Numbered from the stretch's first letter, positions 34,242 to 43,719 are shown. The stretch is DNA of 64,000 nt from CAVONV01 sp963697355 (GCA_963697355.1 CAVONV010000022.1:310001-374000), one strand, 5' to 3'. The notes: a model not told the origin generated them from the letters alone. Made by a program: numbers and translations.

Positions 34242-35009
34242 TCACGATTTCATCAACTGCACGAATCCTTCGATCGTTTTCAACTTGCGATCCATGGTCC
34301 GGTGCAGGCGAGCGTTTGCCAAAGCCGTTGCGGCATCTTCAGCTAACAACTGGAGCAACTGATGATCGATTGACGAAAAGCTGGGTTTTTGGCTCAGCAG
34401 CTTGTAGATGACGATGACTCCGACCGCGTTGCTGTTCATGTGGAGCGGCACTGCGGCCATGGGCAAGCGGGCCTCTAGCTCTGAGACACCTTGTGGCTCG
34501 AAGTAGAAAGCTTCGCCTGAAGAAGCGACTTCGCCGATAACTCCTTCACCGGCAGGGAGCGTTCTTGCCGGGATTTTCTCGTCGATTCCTTCACCTGCCA
34601 TGAGCTCGAGGGCGTTTTTTTTCTCGTCCAGGAGAAACACGCCGAAGTCTTCAGCTCCCACGAGCTCGACGAGGATCTCCAGAATGATCTTCATGACCTG
34701 AGTGGGCTCGACGGTGGCATGAAGGCGGTGACTTGCGACGTAGAGGTTCGTGATAGCGTCGCTTTGTTCTTGTACCTCCACGCACATGTTGGCGAAGTCC
34801 TGGTTCTCCTTTTGCACGCTCTCGATCCGCTTTTCGAGCTCAGCCACTTGCTCCATGAGCTGGTGGTTGACTTCGATGAGCGTGGGGTTTGCTGGGCCAC
34901 CCGTTCCGCGCTTCAATTCGGAGTTTTCATGCAAAAGACGCGCTACTTCTTTCCGAAGTATGACGATCTCCTCTTCCATTTCCAGGCCCGCTTTCTTCTG
35001 CTCGACCAA
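34242..35009 (-). CDS. GAF domain protein with N-terminal coiled coil
   Basis: 255 aa. Residues about 1-75 are a charged coiled coil (EEEIVILRKEVARLLHENSE) and about 95-235 a GAF domain (TQVMKIILEILVELVGAEDF, PAGEGVIGEVASSGEAFYFE, PLHMNSNAVGVIVIYKLLSQ). No catalytic output; probably a ligand sensor or a partner that tethers the receiver proteins encoded on either side. Confidence 0.82.
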   Translation of the reverse strand: MVEQKKAGLEMEEEIVILRKEVARLLHENSELKRGTGGPANPTLIEVNHQLMEQVAELEKRIESVQKENQDFANMCVEVQEQSDAITNLYVASHRLHATVEPTQVMKIILEILVELVGAEDFGVFLLDEKKNALELMAGEGIDEKIPARTLPAGEGVIGEVASSGEAFYFEPQGVSELEARLPMAAVPLHMNSNAVGVIVIYKLLSQKPSFSSIDHQLLQLLAEDAATALANARLHRTMDRKLKTIEGFVQLMKS

Positions 35010-35072
35010 ATCTCTACCTCACTTTGAGCTCCTGAACCTCTGAAGTATCGAGTGCTCGAGTCTCTATCTCCT

Positions 35073-35534
35073 TTAGTTCGTCGTTACGGCGATGTTCACG
35101 ACCACCTTGCCATGCGTCGTATCGAGTGGTACGACGAGCGTCTCCATCTCCAGGCCCGAGATAGTCAAGTTCTCGCCGATGAGAATGGTTGGAGGGGAGA
35201 CCCTGAGCTGGTGTCCGGCATCGTTCAAGGTGGAGATCGCTCGTCCTGTGACCATGCTGGTGAGCTCAGCAAGTGTGTCTTGTCCCAGCACGCCGAGCTC
35301 AGAGCAATCTTCACCGTTCATCGCTTGGGCGATCCCCACGGCGCTCTCTCGCGTCATGTTGATCAAAAGCCTTCCGTTAGCTTCGCCGGTAATCCCTACT
35401 ATGGTTGCCACACCCAATCCGGCAAGCGTTTTCGAAGAAAGCTGTGGTTCTCCGACTGGAGTACGCTCAGATAGAACCTCCTCGAGTACCGTCTGAGCTG
35501 CGTCTAAGAAAGGACGTATAAAGGTGTATCTCAC
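35073..35534 (-). CDS. CheX/CheC-like chemotaxis protein lacking the catalytic Asn
   Basis: 153 aa from a GTG at 35534 that overlaps the CheY stop. The overall pattern (FIRPFLDAAQTVLEEVL at the start, GLGVATIVGITGEANGRLLI, AVGIAQAMNG) is that of CheX, a CheY-P phosphatase. The phosphatase motif (D/S)x3Ex2Nx3G is DTLAELTSMVTG here: Asp and Glu are kept but the catalytic Asn is Ser. It may have weak phosphatase activity or only bind CheY. It is next to cheY in the operon. Confidence 0.82.
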   Translation of the reverse strand: MRYTFIRPFLDAAQTVLEEVLSERTPVGEPQLSSKTLAGLGVATIVGITGEANGRLLINMTRESAVGIAQAMNGEDCSELGVLGQDTLAELTSMVTGRAISTLNDAGHQLRVSPPTILIGENLTISGLEMETLVVPLDTTHGKVVVNIAVTTN

Positions 35535-35935
35535 TAGCTCTCCTTCAATACGAACTTGACCACAGATGCGACTTGCTCGGGTTTGACTGGCTTGATGAGG
35601 AAGTGTTTGGCTCCGGAGGCAAGGGCCTTCTTGATCATGTCCTGGTATCCCATCGAGCTCACCATAACCACCTTTGCCGAATTGTCCTGCGCGAGGATTC
35701 CCTCGACGGCTTCGATACCTTCCATTTCAGGCATGGTGATATCCATCAACACGAGATCGGGATGAAGTTTCGGGTAGCGCTCGACCGCCTCTCTGCCGTT
35801 GTTGGCGAAGCCGACGAGTGTCCCGCCGATCGCCACCATCATCTTCTCCATGTTGCGGCAGGCGAACTGAGAATCGTCCACTACCATGAAGCTGAAGCTC
35901 GAAGCGCCATCTTTGTCTCCGTCTTTGTTCTTCAT
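35534..35935 (-). CDS. cheY: CheY-type response regulator
   Basis: 133 aa. SFMVVDDSQFACRNMEKMMV (acidic pair), LVLMDITMPEMEGIEAVEG (phospho-acceptor Asp), VVMVSSMG and FLIKPVKPEQV (Lys) are intact. It sits between cheB and the CheX-like gene in the operon, with short overlaps, and is the likely CheA target here; the second single receiver at 33834 is an alternative. Confidence 0.92.
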   Translation of the reverse strand: MKNKDGDKDGASSFSFMVVDDSQFACRNMEKMMVAIGGTLVGFANNGREAVERYPKLHPDLVLMDITMPEMEGIEAVEGILAQDNSAKVVMVSSMGYQDMIKKALASGAKHFLIKPVKPEQVASVVKFVLKES

Positions 35936-37002
35936 GAGAGCCCCCCTTGTCCAAGGTCGAGCGAGTTGAGATAGACCGCTATCTCGGAGAGAGGCAGAAC
36001 TCTTTGGACTGATTTCCGGTCGATTGCCGCCTTTGGCATTCCGAAAACCACAGAGCTTGCCCGGTCCTGGGCAACGGTATGTCCTCCGGCGGCTCGGATG
36101 GCTGCCATTCCATCTGCGCCATCCTCACCCATACCGGTGAGGACCACTGCGGTCGCACGTTCACCGAAAATCTCCGCCGCCGAACGGAACAACACGTCCG
36201 CCGAGGGTCTCATTCCTCTTACGGGAGGGGACTTCGACAGGACGACAGTCGGAGAAGAACCGATTTGCTTTACCTTCACGTGGTGATCACCGGGCGCTAC
36301 CGCCGCTTGGCCTGGAACGATGGGGTCTCCATCGACAGCCTCCCGAACGGGTATGGAGCTCAAGTCGGCCAGATGTTTTGCGAACATTGACGTGAAGCCT
36401 TCGGGCATGTGCTGGACTATGAGAATAGCGGCCGCAAAGTCGGAACGGATCTGGGGTAGCAGGTAGGACAAAGCGTGAGGCCCCCCTGTCGACGCGCCTA
36501 TGACGATGACACGACCCGCGCCATTGGCCGCTGCGATTCTTGGAGACGGATCCCTTGGGGCGCGATGGGGGCGTGACTCGAATCTGCCGATCTTGACACC
36601 GACCGCGATACGAATTTTTTCTATGAGCTCGTCACCGATAATATCTAGTGGTGCTGAGAGCACTCTTCGTGGCTTGGTTACGAAATCGACTGCTCCCGCA
36701 GCGAGGGCATCTATTGTGACTGAGGCACCTTTCTCCGTATGGGCCGAGACGAGTACGACAGGTAGGCGGTGGTGTTTGACGATTCGCTTGAGAGCCGTCA
36801 AGCCATCGACGTTTGGCATGTCGAGATCGAGTGTCACGACGTCCGGTTTTAGGTCTTCCACCTTCTTCAGCGCGAAGGATCCGTCCATGGCGGTTCCTAC
36901 CACCTCGATGTCTTCGGCCACTGAAAGCATCTTCGCGAGCAACTTTCTCATCAGCGCAGAGTCATCGACGATAAGAACCCGAATAGGATCGTGCTTCTTC
37001 AT
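35932..37002 (-). CDS. cheB: Chemotaxis protein-glutamate methylesterase CheB
   Basis: 356 aa, normal length. Receiver domain (about 1-125) with VLIVDDSALMRKLLAKML and DVVTLDLDMPNVDGLTALKR. Methylesterase domain (about 165-350): IGASTGGPHAL (Ser), LIVQHMPEGFTSMFAKHLAD (His) and TGMGEDGADGM (Asp). It removes methyl groups from receptor glutamates. Its end overlaps cheY by 4 bp and its start overlaps cheA by 4 bp. Confidence 0.96.
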   Translation of the reverse strand: MKKHDPIRVLIVDDSALMRKLLAKMLSVAEDIEVVGTAMDGSFALKKVEDLKPDVVTLDLDMPNVDGLTALKRIVKHHRLPVVLVSAHTEKGASVTIDALAAGAVDFVTKPRRVLSAPLDIIGDELIEKIRIAVGVKIGRFESRPHRAPRDPSPRIAAANGAGRVIVIGASTGGPHALSYLLPQIRSDFAAAILIVQHMPEGFTSMFAKHLADLSSIPVREAVDGDPIVPGQAAVAPGDHHVKVKQIGSSPTVVLSKSPPVRGMRPSADVLFRSAAEIFGERATAVVLTGMGEDGADGMAAIRAAGGHTVAQDRASSVVFGMPKAAIDRKSVQRVLPLSEIAVYLNSLDLGQGGLS

Positions 37003-38984
37003 TGTTGAGCTTCCGTACGAATTTGAGCCCGTCGTTTTCGATCGATCAGACCACGAAGATTCAAGATCAGGACGACTTTCCCATCTCCCAGAATGGATGC
37101 TCCGGCAATTCCCGGGCTCTTGACAAGAGGATCCTCTAGGGGTTTCACGACCAGCTCGTGCTCTCCGAGTAGATTGTCGACGACCAGTCCAACCCGGCGT
37201 TCGGCCTCGCCGGCAAGTATGACAAAGCCGCGGCTTGCATCGCGTCCATTGGGATTGTCCAAACCCAACGCATGTTGAAGATCCACCAAAGGCACCACTC
37301 GGTCTCGGATCCTAAAAACGTCTTTTCCTAGAACACTGCCGGCTTCCTCTGAGCGCAACCTCACGATTTCCAGAACACCGGACAAAGGCACGGCAAAAAC
37401 TCGTCCGGCCGATTCGACGAGTATCGATTTCAAGATTGCAAGTGTAAGTGGCAAACGTATGATGAATCGTGTCCCGTGAGCGGCCTCAGTGGAGATATCG
37501 ATGGTTCCTTTCAAGTCTTCGATTGCTTTCCTGACGACGTCCATTCCGATGCCGCGACCCGACACGGTCGACACACTGTTCCTCGTGCTGAATCCCGGTT
37601 GGAAGATCACGTTGAGGACCTCTTCTCGGGGGAGAGAGTCAATCTCTTGCCGGCTGGCGAATCCGAACTCAACGGCGCGGTCACGCACCAATTCGAAGTC
37701 GACACCAGATCCATCGTCCTCGATGAGGATATGAACATGATTCCCTTCGTAGAACGCCGCCAATTTCAACTTGCCAGCTGTGGGCTTGCCATACCTCTGT
37801 CGTTCTTTTGGCGGCTCGATCCCATGGTCGATGGCATTACGTACCAAATGAAGCAGCGGGTCGTGCAAGACATCCACGATACTCTTGTCCAGTTCGGTCG
37901 AAGCGCCCTCGATTTCGAGGTCGATTTCCTTGCTGCTTGCGATGGATAGGTCTCGAACGACGCGAGGGAACCTCCTGAAGACATGATCCACCGGCACCAT
38001 TCTGATCTTCAGGACCACCGACTGAAGCTCGGTCAGGGTACGCTCGAGGATATTGTTGGCGGTGTGCAATCGGGATACCGCCGCTTCGTCAGATTCCGAG
38101 ATCTCGGACAGAGATTGGCTGACCATCGAACGGCCAATGACGAGCTCACCCACCAGATTCATGATCCGGTCGATCTTTGCCACATCCATTCGGAGCTGAT
38201 CGGGCGTGGCTCTCTTGGGCGGCGTCGTGCTGCCTACCGCGGCTTCGTTTGCGGTCGGGCTCTGCCGGTTCGAATCGTCTTCGTAAGCATGGTCAGGCTC
38301 TGAGGAGGGAGCTACCTGGGACTCGATCTTGACTCGCGAGCTTATCCCAGTTACACGCGCAGCCTTTTTCAAATCCTCCGATGGGGAACTGGATTCGAGG
38401 AGCACCGTCCATGTTTTTGATGTTTCGATGTCGGGAGTGTCCGGGTCAGGATGGCTTTCGACGAGCCGTGCCAGTGTTTCGAGTCTTTGCCGGACGAGAA
38501 ACGCGCCGGCGGAGTGCATCTGGCATTTCCGGCTGAATGTGAGCGTGAGACGGTGGCGTTTGGATGAGCCAGTTGTAGCAGAAATCGAATTTGCCAGTCG
38601 ACGGCACAGCGGCTCGATGTCCATGACCGGTTCGGGTGGCTCCGAGCAGTAGCTTTCCAGCAACGAGGTCATTCCATCACCGCATTGGAGCAACGTATCG
38701 ATCTCCTCACTATCGAGAGACTCGCTCCGACTCTTCAATGAATCGAGCAAATCCTCGAGCCGGTGGGCCAGCTTGGCGAGTTGCACGAACTCGAGAGACA
38801 TAGAGTCTCCCTTGAGCGTGTGGACCACTCTCTGAATGGCCTTGAGAAGCTCGGCTGATTCAGAATTGTGCTCTAGCTCGAGTACACATCGGGCATATTC
38901 TTGAAGTAATTCTGCTGCCTGAGCACGGAATGTCTCCTTGAGTGTCGCGATCTCGTCTCGAGACAAGTGCATTTCAGCAGTCAT
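36999..38984 (-). CDS. cheA: Chemotaxis histidine kinase CheA
   Basis: 661 aa. HPt domain with His55 in RVVHTLKGDS, an extended acidic linker (about 110-240), dimerisation region DQLRMDVAKIDRIMNLVGEL, then the ATP-binding domain (LHDPLLHLVRNAIDHGIEPP, GRGIGMDVVRKAIEDLKGTI) and a C-terminal CheW-like P5 domain (RVFAVPLSGVLEIVRLR, NLLGEHELVVKPLEDPLV). It phosphorylates CheY and CheB in response to the receptor. Overlaps with cheR and cheB are 4 bp each. Confidence 0.96.
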   Translation of the reverse strand: MTAEMHLSRDEIATLKETFRAQAAELLQEYARCVLELEHNSESAELLKAIQRVVHTLKGDSMSLEFVQLAKLAHRLEDLLDSLKSRSESLDSEEIDTLLQCGDGMTSLLESYCSEPPEPVMDIEPLCRRLANSISATTGSSKRHRLTLTFSRKCQMHSAGAFLVRQRLETLARLVESHPDPDTPDIETSKTWTVLLESSSPSEDLKKAARVTGISSRVKIESQVAPSSEPDHAYEDDSNRQSPTANEAAVGSTTPPKRATPDQLRMDVAKIDRIMNLVGELVIGRSMVSQSLSEISESDEAAVSRLHTANNILERTLTELQSVVLKIRMVPVDHVFRRFPRVVRDLSIASSKEIDLEIEGASTELDKSIVDVLHDPLLHLVRNAIDHGIEPPKERQRYGKPTAGKLKLAAFYEGNHVHILIEDDGSGVDFELVRDRAVEFGFASRQEIDSLPREEVLNVIFQPGFSTRNSVSTVSGRGIGMDVVRKAIEDLKGTIDISTEAAHGTRFIIRLPLTLAILKSILVESAGRVFAVPLSGVLEIVRLRSEEAGSVLGKDVFRIRDRVVPLVDLQHALGLDNPNGRDASRGFVILAGEAERRVGLVVDNLLGEHELVVKPLEDPLVKSPGIAGASILGDGKVVLILNLRGLIDRKRRAQIRTEAQQ

Positions 38985-39823
38985 TGATACTGCACCTTGC
39001 GATAGGCTGTGCCTTTGTTGTGGTGGACGAAGCTCAGCTCATCCGTTAGACCCAGTACCGATTCGGAGTGACCCAGGAATAGGTATCCGCCGGGACTGAG
39101 AGCCTGTATGAACTTGTTGAGTACTCTGATTTGTTCTTCAGGGTCGAAATAGATGAGGACGTTACGACAGAAAATGATGTCGAGCTCTTTGAGCCCATTA
39201 TCATGTTTCAAGTTATGGAAGTCGTAGATCACCTTGCTCTTGAGCATCTCCCGCACGGCGTAACCCTCTGAGCAGGGCTCGAAGTATCGATTGAGGCGTT
39301 CAGGAATGATACCGTCCAGACGGCTGGCTTCGTATACTCCGCGAGTCGCAGTCTCCAGAACGGAAAGTGACAGGTCCGAAGCAAAGATTCGCACTTCCCA
39401 GTGTTGCCAACGGCGCAGCGTCTCGAGGATCGAGATTGCGATCGAGTAAGGCTCCTCACCCGTTGAGCATCCAGCGCTCCAAACTCTCAGTCGTGGACTC
39501 TCCCGATTTTTCTTGGCCTCGATGACGGTTGGAAGAACGATTTGCTCGAGCAGTTCGAATTGGGGGCGATTGCGAAAAAAGCGGGTTTCGTTGATCGTGA
39601 GAAGATCAAGCAGCTTCATCAATTCGGCTTTCTGGTCGTCGCCGCTACCTTGAAGATAGCGATAGTACCGATAGAAACTCTTCTTGCTGCTGGAAATCAC
39701 TCTTTTTGCAATACGTGCACTGAGGAAGCTCTTCTTGCCATTGGCGAAAAACAGTCCACACTCCTTCAGTATGAAGTCCCGAAACAATCGGAACTCGTCG
39801 TCGGTCATGTGAAGTTCCATCAA
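38981..39823 (-). CDS. cheR: Chemotaxis protein methyltransferase CheR
   Basis: 280 aa (or about 275 from the internal MTDDEF). N-terminal helical domain DEFRLFRDFILKECGLFF, SAM site WSAGCSTGEEPYSIAISILE, FASDLSLSVLETATRGVYEA, KVIYDFHNL and FCRNVLIYFDPEEQIRVLNK, as in the family. It methylates receptor glutamates. The start overlaps the cheW stop by 4 bp. Confidence 0.95.
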   Translation of the reverse strand: MMELHMTDDEFRLFRDFILKECGLFFANGKKSFLSARIAKRVISSSKKSFYRYYRYLQGSGDDQKAELMKLLDLLTINETRFFRNRPQFELLEQIVLPTVIEAKKNRESPRLRVWSAGCSTGEEPYSIAISILETLRRWQHWEVRIFASDLSLSVLETATRGVYEASRLDGIIPERLNRYFEPCSEGYAVREMLKSKVIYDFHNLKHDNGLKELDIIFCRNVLIYFDPEEQIRVLNKFIQALSPGGYLFLGHSESVLGLTDELSFVHHNKGTAYRKVQYQ

Positions 39824-40308
39824 CTTGATGCGATCCTCACGGGCTCAATTGCATCGTTGTTCGGGTTGGTGACCGCCGCTTCTTGTCCCGCAGTGAGGAC
39901 CATACGCAAGTTCAATAGAATGGCCAGTCGCCCGTCCAGTTTCGCAACTCCCTCCAAGAAATCGGCCTTGACGCCGCCAATCATTTCCGGTCGGGAATCG
40001 ATCGCGTCTTCCGAAACCTTGATGACCGACGTTGCCTCATCGACGAGGAATCCCACACTGATGCCGTCGAGTTGGATCACGAGAATTCGGCTGGATGCAG
40101 TGATTTCGGTTCGGTCGAGACCTAGGTGAAGTCCCAAATCCACCACGGAGATGACCCGGCCGCGCAGGTTGATGACACCGAGAACGAACTCTGGTGCGCC
40201 AGGAACCTTCGTGATCTCCTGAACGCGTACGATCTCCCGAACGGCGAAAATATCGACGCCGAACGTCTCTTTACCAATTCGGAAACAAACGAGATGTGCG
40301 GTTTTCAC
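39820..40308 (-). CDS. cheW: Chemotaxis adaptor protein CheW
   Basis: 162 aa, one CheW domain: LVCFRIGKETFGVDIFAVRE, PEFVLGVINLRGRVISVVDL, SRILVIQLDGISVGFLVDEA and ILLNLRMVL. It couples the receptor to CheA. It is the first gene of the leftward che operon, and the divergent receptor gene starts 470 bp away. The gap 40309-40777 holds the promoters of both units; I see no gene in it. Confidence 0.94.
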   Translation of the reverse strand: MKTAHLVCFRIGKETFGVDIFAVREIVRVQEITKVPGAPEFVLGVINLRGRVISVVDLGLHLGLDRTEITASSRILVIQLDGISVGFLVDEATSVIKVSEDAIDSRPEMIGGVKADFLEGVAKLDGRLAILLNLRMVLTAGQEAAVTNPNNDAIEPVRIASS

Positions 40309-40777
40309 GATTCCCTACTCCTTCGAGCGTCGCTGCAGTTTGTTGGCGTAAGGACAGACAGTTGCATCAAAAAAGCTTCGAATATGGCTCTTCCAAGGCC
40401 TTTCTAGCAATGAGTGTGCCAGTGGGAGAATCGAGGTTTCGTTCGGATACGGGTGACCAGCGTAAAACGCAGTGTGTGCTGTTTTCAATAGGTTGGGGGG
40501 GATTGTCGCCAGATGTCGTCGATGGAGCTGACATGATCCGGGAACGGTTGGGGGACTTACCCGACACCCTCTCTTTGGGGGTGTAGGACAATAGCAACGC
40601 AAATACGATCGAATGTCAGAAGGATGTTGTCGGAGATCTGCAAGGATCCGTAGAGGGTTTTGCCACAAGGTCTTAGCCGATCACGACTTGGTGCAGACCC
40701 AACTCATGTGTGGCATAGGCATTGCAGTGGGTCCGCATGTGAGGAGTATTGACCATCCATTACGATTTTAGGAGAGC

Positions 40778-42679
40778 GTGGCGGTGAGAAAAACTATCTC
40801 TCAGATGTCCATTAAAAACAGGTTCATCTTCTCGGTCGGGTTGATGATGTTGCTGTTTTCCTGCTTCACTCTCTATTTCTTTCCAAAGAGACAGCGTGAG
40901 GCCAGTAAAGCCTCACTAATCAACAAGGGTGTAAGCATCGCTAAAACCCTGTCGATCAACGCTGCAGCCGGCGTCGAGTTCGAAGACCAGGCCTCTGTGG
41001 GGCAGTCCTTCGAAGGCGTTCGGGCAGACGCAGACATTCGCTACGTTGTGGTTTGGGATGGAAAGGGTCAAGAGTTCGCCGCTTATTCAGATAGCTCGAG
41101 ACCTGAGCATGCCGGCGACGATTCGGAATGTTCAGCCTGCCATGCCTCAGGCCAAAGCACGACGGCGATCCAGCCCGTATCGACAGCTGGCTTCGAGAGT
41201 CTATGGGAAAACGACTATCTGAAAGTTGTCGGGCCTATTCGTAACCAATCCGGCGCTCGATTGGGAACACTTCAGATGGGCATGTCGACTGCGAGGATCG
41301 ACCGTGATTTCCGAGGAAGCATCTTGACCACAACGGTCTTCTGTCTGACGGTTACCTTGATTGCCATGGTTGTCATCTATTTTCTCGGCAAACAGACGTC
41401 ATCGCCGATCACCGAATTGGCAAGGGCTGCCGAGAGAATTGCCAAAGAAGAGATGGCCTTTTTTGTCGAAGAAGTCAACCTCGTTGCCGGTGGTGATCTC
41501 ACCCGTCACATCAAAGTCACCCCTAGGCATGTCCCCTCCGATATGGGTGGAGAGGTCGGTCAGATGGCAAGTGCCTTCAACTTGATGCAGGACAAATTTG
41601 CGGAAGTGGCCGAAGCTTTCACGAGTATGTCCAGTGGCTTGAGAGATATCGTCATTCACGTTCAACAAGCGGCAGATGGCGTTGCAGGCGGCAGTGAGCA
41701 GGTTGCCAAAGCAAGCGGTGCGGCCGTTCAAAACAGCGAGGCAACCGTATCTGCGGTGGAGACGATTACAGCAACGATGCACGAGATGAACGCCAACATT
41801 CAAAACGTTGCACGTAGCTCGCAATCTCAAGCGTCATCGACAACTCAGACTCTAGCATCCATTGATAGCCTGTTGAGCTCGGTCCAGATGGTAGCCAAGA
41901 CTGTGGAGAGCCTCGTAGAGATCGCCAAACGGGCCGATGCATCGGTCAGGGAAGGGCACGAGGCAATGAACGCGGCAGCCAAGGGGATGGGCGAGATCCG
42001 TGACGTGAGTAACACCTCCTCGAAATTCGTAGAAGGGCTTGGGGTGACCGCTGAGGATATCGGCAAAATCGTTGGAGTCATTGAGGATATTGCAGAACAA
42101 ACCAACCTTCTTGCTTTGAATGCCGCGATAGAAGCAGCGCGTGCCGGCGAGCACGGATTGGGTTTCGCAGTGGTAGCGGATGAAGTCCGCAAGTTGGCAG
42201 AGCGAAGTGCGAAGTCGACGGGGGAAATTTCGGATCTCATCCGCAACATTCAATCGCATGTCGCGGAAGCGGTTCGAAACATGTCGAGGACCACGTCGAT
42301 CGTGGAACAAGGCATGTCACAGACCGAGGAGCTGAGCGCGAGCCTGCAGCGGATTGACGTCGCGGTTTCCGATGTAGCGAAGTGTTCCATGGATATTGGC
42401 AACGCAACCGCAGAGCAATCCGCAGGTGCGCAGCAAATTGAGCAGTCGACATCGAGATTGGCGGAGCTGACGCAAGAGATCAGCGCCGCGACCGAAGAGC
42501 AATCATCGGGCACGGAGCAGGTCGTGCAAGGCGTGGAGCGCATGAAAGAAATGGTCCAACAAAACGCCGAAAGTTCTTCGGAATTGGCGTCGTCAGCCGA
42601 AGAACTTTCTCGCCAATCGGCATTGATGAGAGAGTGGGTCGCCCGTTTCCGTCTAGAGGATGGCAAGAACCCGAACTAA
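40778..42679 (+). CDS. Methyl-accepting chemotaxis protein with a c-type heme-binding motif in its periplasmic domain
   Basis: 633 aa; start at GTG 40778 or, with better spacing to AGGAG, GTG 40784. Membrane segments at about 16-36 and 183-204 enclose a periplasmic domain of about 145 residues with CSACH at 118-122, a CxxCH heme attachment motif. A HAMP-like region (about 205-280) is followed by the signalling domain with hairpin tip DIAEQTNLLALNAAIEAARA and EHGLGFAVVADEVRKLAERS. Heme receptors of this type sense redox state or gases. It is divergent from the che operon and is its likely receptor. Confidence 0.93.
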   Translation: MAVRKTISQMSIKNRFIFSVGLMMLLFSCFTLYFFPKRQREASKASLINKGVSIAKTLSINAAAGVEFEDQASVGQSFEGVRADADIRYVVVWDGKGQEFAAYSDSSRPEHAGDDSECSACHASGQSTTAIQPVSTAGFESLWENDYLKVVGPIRNQSGARLGTLQMGMSTARIDRDFRGSILTTTVFCLTVTLIAMVVIYFLGKQTSSPITELARAAERIAKEEMAFFVEEVNLVAGGDLTRHIKVTPRHVPSDMGGEVGQMASAFNLMQDKFAEVAEAFTSMSSGLRDIVIHVQQAADGVAGGSEQVAKASGAAVQNSEATVSAVETITATMHEMNANIQNVARSSQSQASSTTQTLASIDSLLSSVQMVAKTVESLVEIAKRADASVREGHEAMNAAAKGMGEIRDVSNTSSKFVEGLGVTAEDIGKIVGVIEDIAEQTNLLALNAAIEAARAGEHGLGFAVVADEVRKLAERSAKSTGEISDLIRNIQSHVAEAVRNMSRTTSIVEQGMSQTEELSASLQRIDVAVSDVAKCSMDIGNATAEQSAGAQQIEQSTSRLAELTQEISAATEEQSSGTEQVVQGVERMKEMVQQNAESSSELASSAEELSRQSALMREWVARFRLEDGKNPN

Positions 42680-42778
42680 CCCGATTCCCCCACAGCGCAC
42701 GGGCCCGGCGGCTCTTGGGTTTGAGGTCATCGCTACCATCTACCCCATGAACGCTCGACCGGTTAATTCTTAAACGGT

Positions 42779-42945
42779 CTGTCACCGGTCACTGGTAACT
42801 GGTCACATGACCGCCTACTGCCTACCGCCCACTTTCTTCGCCACTCTTCATTGGCCTCCGACCTCTGATCACTGGCCTCTGACCTTGTCTACTGCCCACT
42901 GATAACTGGCTTCTGGCCTCTCTGTCTTCACTGTTCACCAGCATT
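42779..42945. repeat. CCAGTGA-family repeats, mostly inverted
   Basis: GTCACCGGTCACTGGTAACT, followed by decayed copies such as CTGATCACTGGCCTCTGACC and CACTGATAACTGGCTTCTGG, fill the gap between the receptor gene and the convergent SDR. They are reverse complements of the CCAGTGA unit at 31128. Confidence 0.8.
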
Positions 42946-42957
42946 TGCTGCGCCGTG

Positions 42958-43719
42958 TTAGGCCAGCCCCCCTCCGTCAACGATCAACGACGTCCCGGTG
43001 ACGAAACTCGACTGGTCGCTAGCCAGAAAAAGTGCTGCCTTGGCGATGTCCTCGGTGGTTCCAACCCTCCCAAGTGGCCTGTTGGCGGCATCGGCCATGA
43101 ACTCGTTTTCCTCTCGCCGCATTTGTCGGGCCTCGTCTCGGAGCATTGAAGTGTCCGTATCACCGGGGCAAATACAATTCACACGGACTCTATCAGGACC
43201 AAAATCAATGGCCATGGACCTCGTGAGCAGCACGACAGCCCCCTTGCTGGCACAATAGGCTGCGGCTTGGGGGCCGCCGACAAGGCCCCAGCCGGAGGAA
43301 GTGTTGATGATGGTCCCACCACCTCCCGAGCGCATCACCGGAATTGCGAACTTGGACATGAGAAAAATCGACTTCACATTGACGTCCATCACGCGATCCC
43401 AATCCGTCTCGTCTAGCTCGACAACCGATTGGCGGACGATGATGCCCGCATTGTTGAAGAGGATATCCAGTCCACCGTACGTTTGAACGGCTTGCTCGAC
43501 AGCGTTCTGGCAGTGGTCTCGGCGAGTTACGTCGCATGGTACGAAGCGCGCTTTGCCATTGAGTCTCTCGATCTCATTGACGATGTCCTTGCCGCGCTCG
43601 GCGTCGATGTCGGCCGAGACGATAGAGGCTCCTTCTTGCGCAAAGAGTAACGCCACCGCACGTCCAATCCCCGAAGCCGCTCCGGTAATGAGTGCAGTTT
43701 TTTCTTCTAGTTGTCGCAT
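42958..43719 (-). CDS. SDR family NAD(P)-dependent oxidoreductase
   Basis: 253 aa. TGAASGIGRAVALLFAQEGA, the Asp in VSADIDAERG (NAD preference), DILFNNAGIIV, Ser in TIINTSSGWG, YCASKGAVVLLTRSMA (Tyr-x3-Lys) and the end FVTGTSLIVDGGGLA. Classical SDR; substrate unknown. A TTGATTTC-like decayed repeat (43722-43756) precedes it. It is unrelated in role to the flanking signalling genes as far as can be seen. Confidence 0.9.
   Translation of the reverse strand: MRQLEEKTALITGAASGIGRAVALLFAQEGASIVSADIDAERGKDIVNEIERLNGKARFVPCDVTRRDHCQNAVEQAVQTYGGLDILFNNAGIIVRQSVVELDETDWDRVMDVNVKSIFLMSKFAIPVMRSGGGGTIINTSSGWGLVGGPQAAAYCASKGAVVLLTRSMAIDFGPDRVRVNCICPGDTDTSMLRDEARQMRREENEFMADAANRPLGRVGTTEDIAKAALFLASDQSSFVTGTSLIVDGGGLA

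Noticed and set aside
40315..40668. 117-residue frame upstream of the receptor gene
   Set aside because: Pro/Cys/His-rich, no family pattern, no ribosome site; it is in the che-receptor promoter gap.
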